Part shown: one piece after another, positions 61,030 to 62,532 of the stretch | Position numbering within the stretch: the first letter of the stretch is position 1 | Layout of the letters: every line of letters starts with the position of its first letter | NCBI GenBank assembly: GCA_964353355.1 | Contig: CAYGVT010000015.1 | Coordinates: 1 to 62,532 of the forward strand | DNA: 62,532 nt | From: CAYGVT01 sp964353355 | Lineage (GTDB): Archaea > Thermoplasmatota > DTKX01 > GCA-020343715 | Direction of reading: 5' to 3' | Made by a program: the position numbers and the translations under genes | Notes under the pieces: generated by a model | Database searches by the model: none | The model's input: only the letters and a program-made list of their open reading frames with translations | Told to the model about the DNA's origin: nothing

Positions 61030-61428
61030 ATGGGCCCGCGCAGCGGTCACATAAGGTTCAAGAAGGGCATCAAGTGGAAGGACATGGCCAGGTCGTTCCC
61101 GGGGCTCTTCAGGCTCTTCCTGGAGGAGACCGGCCAGAGGAACGACGACGAGCTGTTCGACCAGATGCTCCTCAAGCAGAACATGGCCTGCCTCGAGAAG
61201 AACCAGAAGCCCGAGGGCTACAACCGCAACAACCGCGTGCGCATGGTGTTCCCCATCACCGACAGGGGCCCGGAGATATACATCTACCGCGTGGCAGGCG
61301 CCGACGACGTGGTGCGCATCACCAACCGGGTCTCGGAGTACCTGAGCCGCCACCGCCTCTCCCACAAGGTCGACTGGGACAAGATGTTCCTCTACGAGCT
61401 CAAGGGCAGGGGCAAGCGCCCGTCGTAG
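61030..61428 (+). CDS. Conserved-looking small protein of unknown function
   Basis: 132 residues from ATG 61030; ATG 61009 is the alternative. A basic N-terminus (GHIRFKKGIKWKDMARSFP) precedes a helical part and a beta-alpha part (RVRMVFPITDRGPEIYIYRV; VSEYLSRHRLSHKVDWDKMF). The mixed alpha-beta pattern and clean codon use suggest a real soluble protein. It lies between the TPR/RING gene and the ubiquitin-like gene. No family was recognised. Confidence 0.65.
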   Translation: MGPRSGHIRFKKGIKWKDMARSFPGLFRLFLEETGQRNDDELFDQMLLKQNMACLEKNQKPEGYNRNNRVRMVFPITDRGPEIYIYRVAGADDVVRITNRVSEYLSRHRLSHKVDWDKMFLYELKGRGKRPS

Positions 61429-61540
61429 ATGGATACAGGCCGGACCCAGGCAGGGCCGGCCACTGCGGGGCCCCGCCCAAGTGCCCATGACCAGATGGGG
61501 ACCCTCCGCGGGGGAGGGAGGGGGGCGTGGTCTTTCTCGC

Positions 61541-61780
61541 TCAGCCGCCCTCGGGGTCGGGGATGAGCTCCATCTCGTCGCCGACGGCGATGAGGGCCTG
61601 GCCGAACGTGATGGAGCCGCGCAGGATGCGGTCCCCCACGCGGAGCACGTAGGCCCCGGGGTCCTTCTCCCAGTACGCCGCTGCGGATTCGATGATCTCC
61701 TCGATGAGCGTGTCGTCCTCGACGTCCACGGCGATTGCGTGGCCGGTGTCCGCGTCCTTGACCTTGGTGCGGTTGGTCAC
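61541..61780 (-). CDS. Ubiquitin-like beta-grasp protein ending in Gly-Gly
   Basis: 79 residues from GTG 61780; a T-rich/A-rich TATA patch (about 61820-61830) lies upstream. The sequence follows the ubiquitin fold: a beta hairpin (KDADTGHAIAVDV), a helix (TLIEEIIESAAAYW), then YVLRVGDRILRG in the place of ubiquitin's RLIFAGKQLEDG, a short turn and a last strand EMELIPDP before the terminal EGG. The stop follows the second Gly directly, so no processing would be needed to expose it. Archaeal SAMP proteins and ubiquitin are conjugated, or carry sulfur, through such a Gly-Gly end. No E1-like gene is in the window. Confidence 0.7.
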   Translation of the reverse strand: MTNRTKVKDADTGHAIAVDVEDDTLIEEIIESAAAYWEKDPGAYVLRVGDRILRGSITFGQALIAVGDEMELIPDPEGG

Positions 61781-61874
61781 TGGAGCACCCCTGGTACGCC
61801 CGGTGGTATGGGGTGGGGCGTTAAAAAACCCTACGTCCGGGGGTCCCTTGGTCGAAATGCCCGTGGTCGGTGCC
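61781..61874. other. Short spacer with promoter of ubiquitin-like gene
   Basis: 94 bp holding the AT patch ttaaaaaacc (61816-61825), the likely TATA element for the minus-strand ubiquitin-like gene. Confidence 0.4.
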
Positions 61875-62078
61875 TCACCAATCAGGTCGGGCCGAGACTA
61901 TGACCCCTGGCATGCAGCCCCTGAGCCCCTCCAGCACTTGGGTGAGCCCCTCGCCATGGAGCACGACGGGCACCTCGTACCACTCGGCGCCTCCTCCCCT
62001 GATGTCCACGGCGAATACGATCGACTCCGTCGGCTGTCCATCTATCGCGCCTACGAGCCTGCCTTCAGGGCCGAGCAT
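61875..62078 (-). CDS. Small hypothetical protein
   Basis: 67 residues from ATG 62078; a TATA-like CTTTATACC (62098-62106) sits about 24 nt upstream, fitting a leaderless transcript. The frame stays open to 62141, but that part would overlap the promoter and the transposon hairpin. The protein is beta-rich (RLVGAIDGQPTESIVFAVDI) with no recognised family. Confidence 0.5.
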   Translation of the reverse strand: MLGPEGRLVGAIDGQPTESIVFAVDIRGGGAEWYEVPVVLHGEGLTQVLEGLRGCMPGVIVSARPDW

Positions 62079-62122
62079 CAGGCTCGAGAGGGGCTTGGTA
62101 TAAAGATGAACGTATTTGTTTA

Positions 62123-62143
62123 GCATGACAAGGTATGTCATGC
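62123..62143 (-). repeat. Perfect hairpin at right end of IS200/IS605-type element
   Basis: GCATGACA and TGTCATGC form a perfect 8-bp stem with a 5-nt loop, 14 nt downstream of the TnpB stop. IS200/IS605-family elements end in such subterminal hairpins, and the 3' end of the TnpB transcript (the guide RNA) usually includes it. Confidence 0.65.
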
Positions 62144-62156
62144 CTCGCTTGGATGG

Positions 62157-62532
62157 TCATCCATCGCTGGACGCCACCCTCACGGGCGCAATACGAGGCG
62201 CCCCGGCGATGGACATGTAGCCCAGCGCCCTGTTCCCGATGTTCATCGCGCCGTTCAGGTCCGCATTCCACTCGCCGCAGGCGGGACAGACGAACCGGCC
62301 CCGGGTAGGCCGCAGCCCGTCCTGCCCGCACACATGGCACTCCCGCGAGCTCCAGGACTCGTCGACGAGGACGACCGGGACGCCCGCCCAGGCGGCCTTG
62401 TACCCGATGAGCTGGGAGAGCCGGTTGAACGGCATCGCGTTCACGATGCGGTTCATCCTCCGGCCCTTGCCCCTCTTGTTCTCACGGATGCCTGACAGGT
62501 CGCCGATGGCGATGACGGCCCCGATGCTCCTC
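62157..62532 (-). CDS. tnpB: TnpB (IS200/IS605-family OrfB), C-terminal part
   Basis: The gene runs off the right edge, so about 125 C-terminal residues are visible. They include the zinc finger (CHVCGQDG...CPACG), the last RuvC motif NADLNGAMNIG with its Asp, and the VIAIGDLSGIREN segment at the edge. TnpB is the RNA-guided nuclease of these elements and an ancestor of Cas12. In this segment the catalytic Glu of the common EDL motif is Gly, as also occurs in some archaeal OrfB proteins. No TnpA transposase is in view. Confidence 0.85.
   Translation of the reverse strand, partial: RSIGAVIAIGDLSGIRENKRGKGRRMNRIVNAMPFNRLSQLIGYKAAWAGVPVVLVDESWSSRECHVCGQDGLRPTRGRFVCPACGEWNADLNGAMNIGNRALGYMSIAGAPRIAPVRVASSDG

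Noticed and set aside
56208..61490. A 1760-codon open frame on the plus strand opposite the TPR gene
   Set aside because: GC-rich antisense shadow of the TPR repeats; no start, motif or composition supports it.
61875..62141. Longer form of the small gene starting at 62141
   Set aside because: The extra codons run through a TATA box and the perfect transposon hairpin; the start at 62078 fits the promoter better.

Overview
The window (about two thirds GC) comes from a euryarchaeal genome, most likely a Thermoplasmata-type lineage (Candidatus Thermoplasmatota). The information-processing genes are archaeal: RadA, the exonuclease subunit of DNA polymerase D (DP1), an NMD3-like protein, a single Sm-like protein and a TRAM-domain protein. 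Many starts lie 22-30 nt behind a TATA-like box, consistent with leaderless transcripts, and many proteins pair zinc ribbons with membrane segments or carry PKD, CARDB and Ig-like ectodomains. The lineage is inferred from gene content, not from a marker tree.

Left third (1-29 kb): an accessory and signalling region. It holds one transposase truncated by the window edge and two decayed copies of the same element (about 6.6-7.6 kb and 11.7-12.35 kb). Four of the window's five soluble PAS/GAF histidine-kinase-like proteins are here; one of these lacks the phospho-accepting His. No response regulator is seen. The region also contains a Rab-like small GTPase with a membrane-bound partner candidate, a PadR/HAAS regulator pair, a fusion protein with a PUA/ASCH-like domain, three winged helices and a degenerate HIT domain, two paralogous small zinc proteins, three paralogous zinc-ribbon two-TM proteins with a conserved WDT loop, and a zinc-ribbon protein with a long Asn-Gly hexapeptide repeat.

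Middle (29-45 kb): large secreted or surface proteins (PKD, parallel beta-helix, CARDB) alternating with glutamine synthetase, the fifth histidine-kinase-like protein, a TRAM protein and NMD3. Between 37.9 and 38.3 kb is a non-coding stretch whose first part folds into a 166-nt RNA closed by a 12-bp terminal helix, just downstream of a TATA box.

Right third (45-62.5 kb): mostly housekeeping. It has DP1, LSm, a sugar nucleotidyltransferase, an MBL-fold hydrolase, an SNF-family Na+ symporter with a MetS-like partner, RadA and a beta-propeller/Ig surface protein. It ends with a 1406-residue TPR protein carrying a RING-like zinc finger, a small ubiquitin-like protein ending in Gly-Gly, and the C-terminal part of a TnpB with its right-end hairpin.

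The leads most worth following are: the Gly-Gly ubiquitin-like protein near the RING-like TPR protein; the Rab-like GTPase with its membrane module, which is reused in a receptor-like protein at 24.5-27.2 kb; the WDT zinc-ribbon membrane family; the inactive histidine kinase; and the structured RNA at 38 kb.
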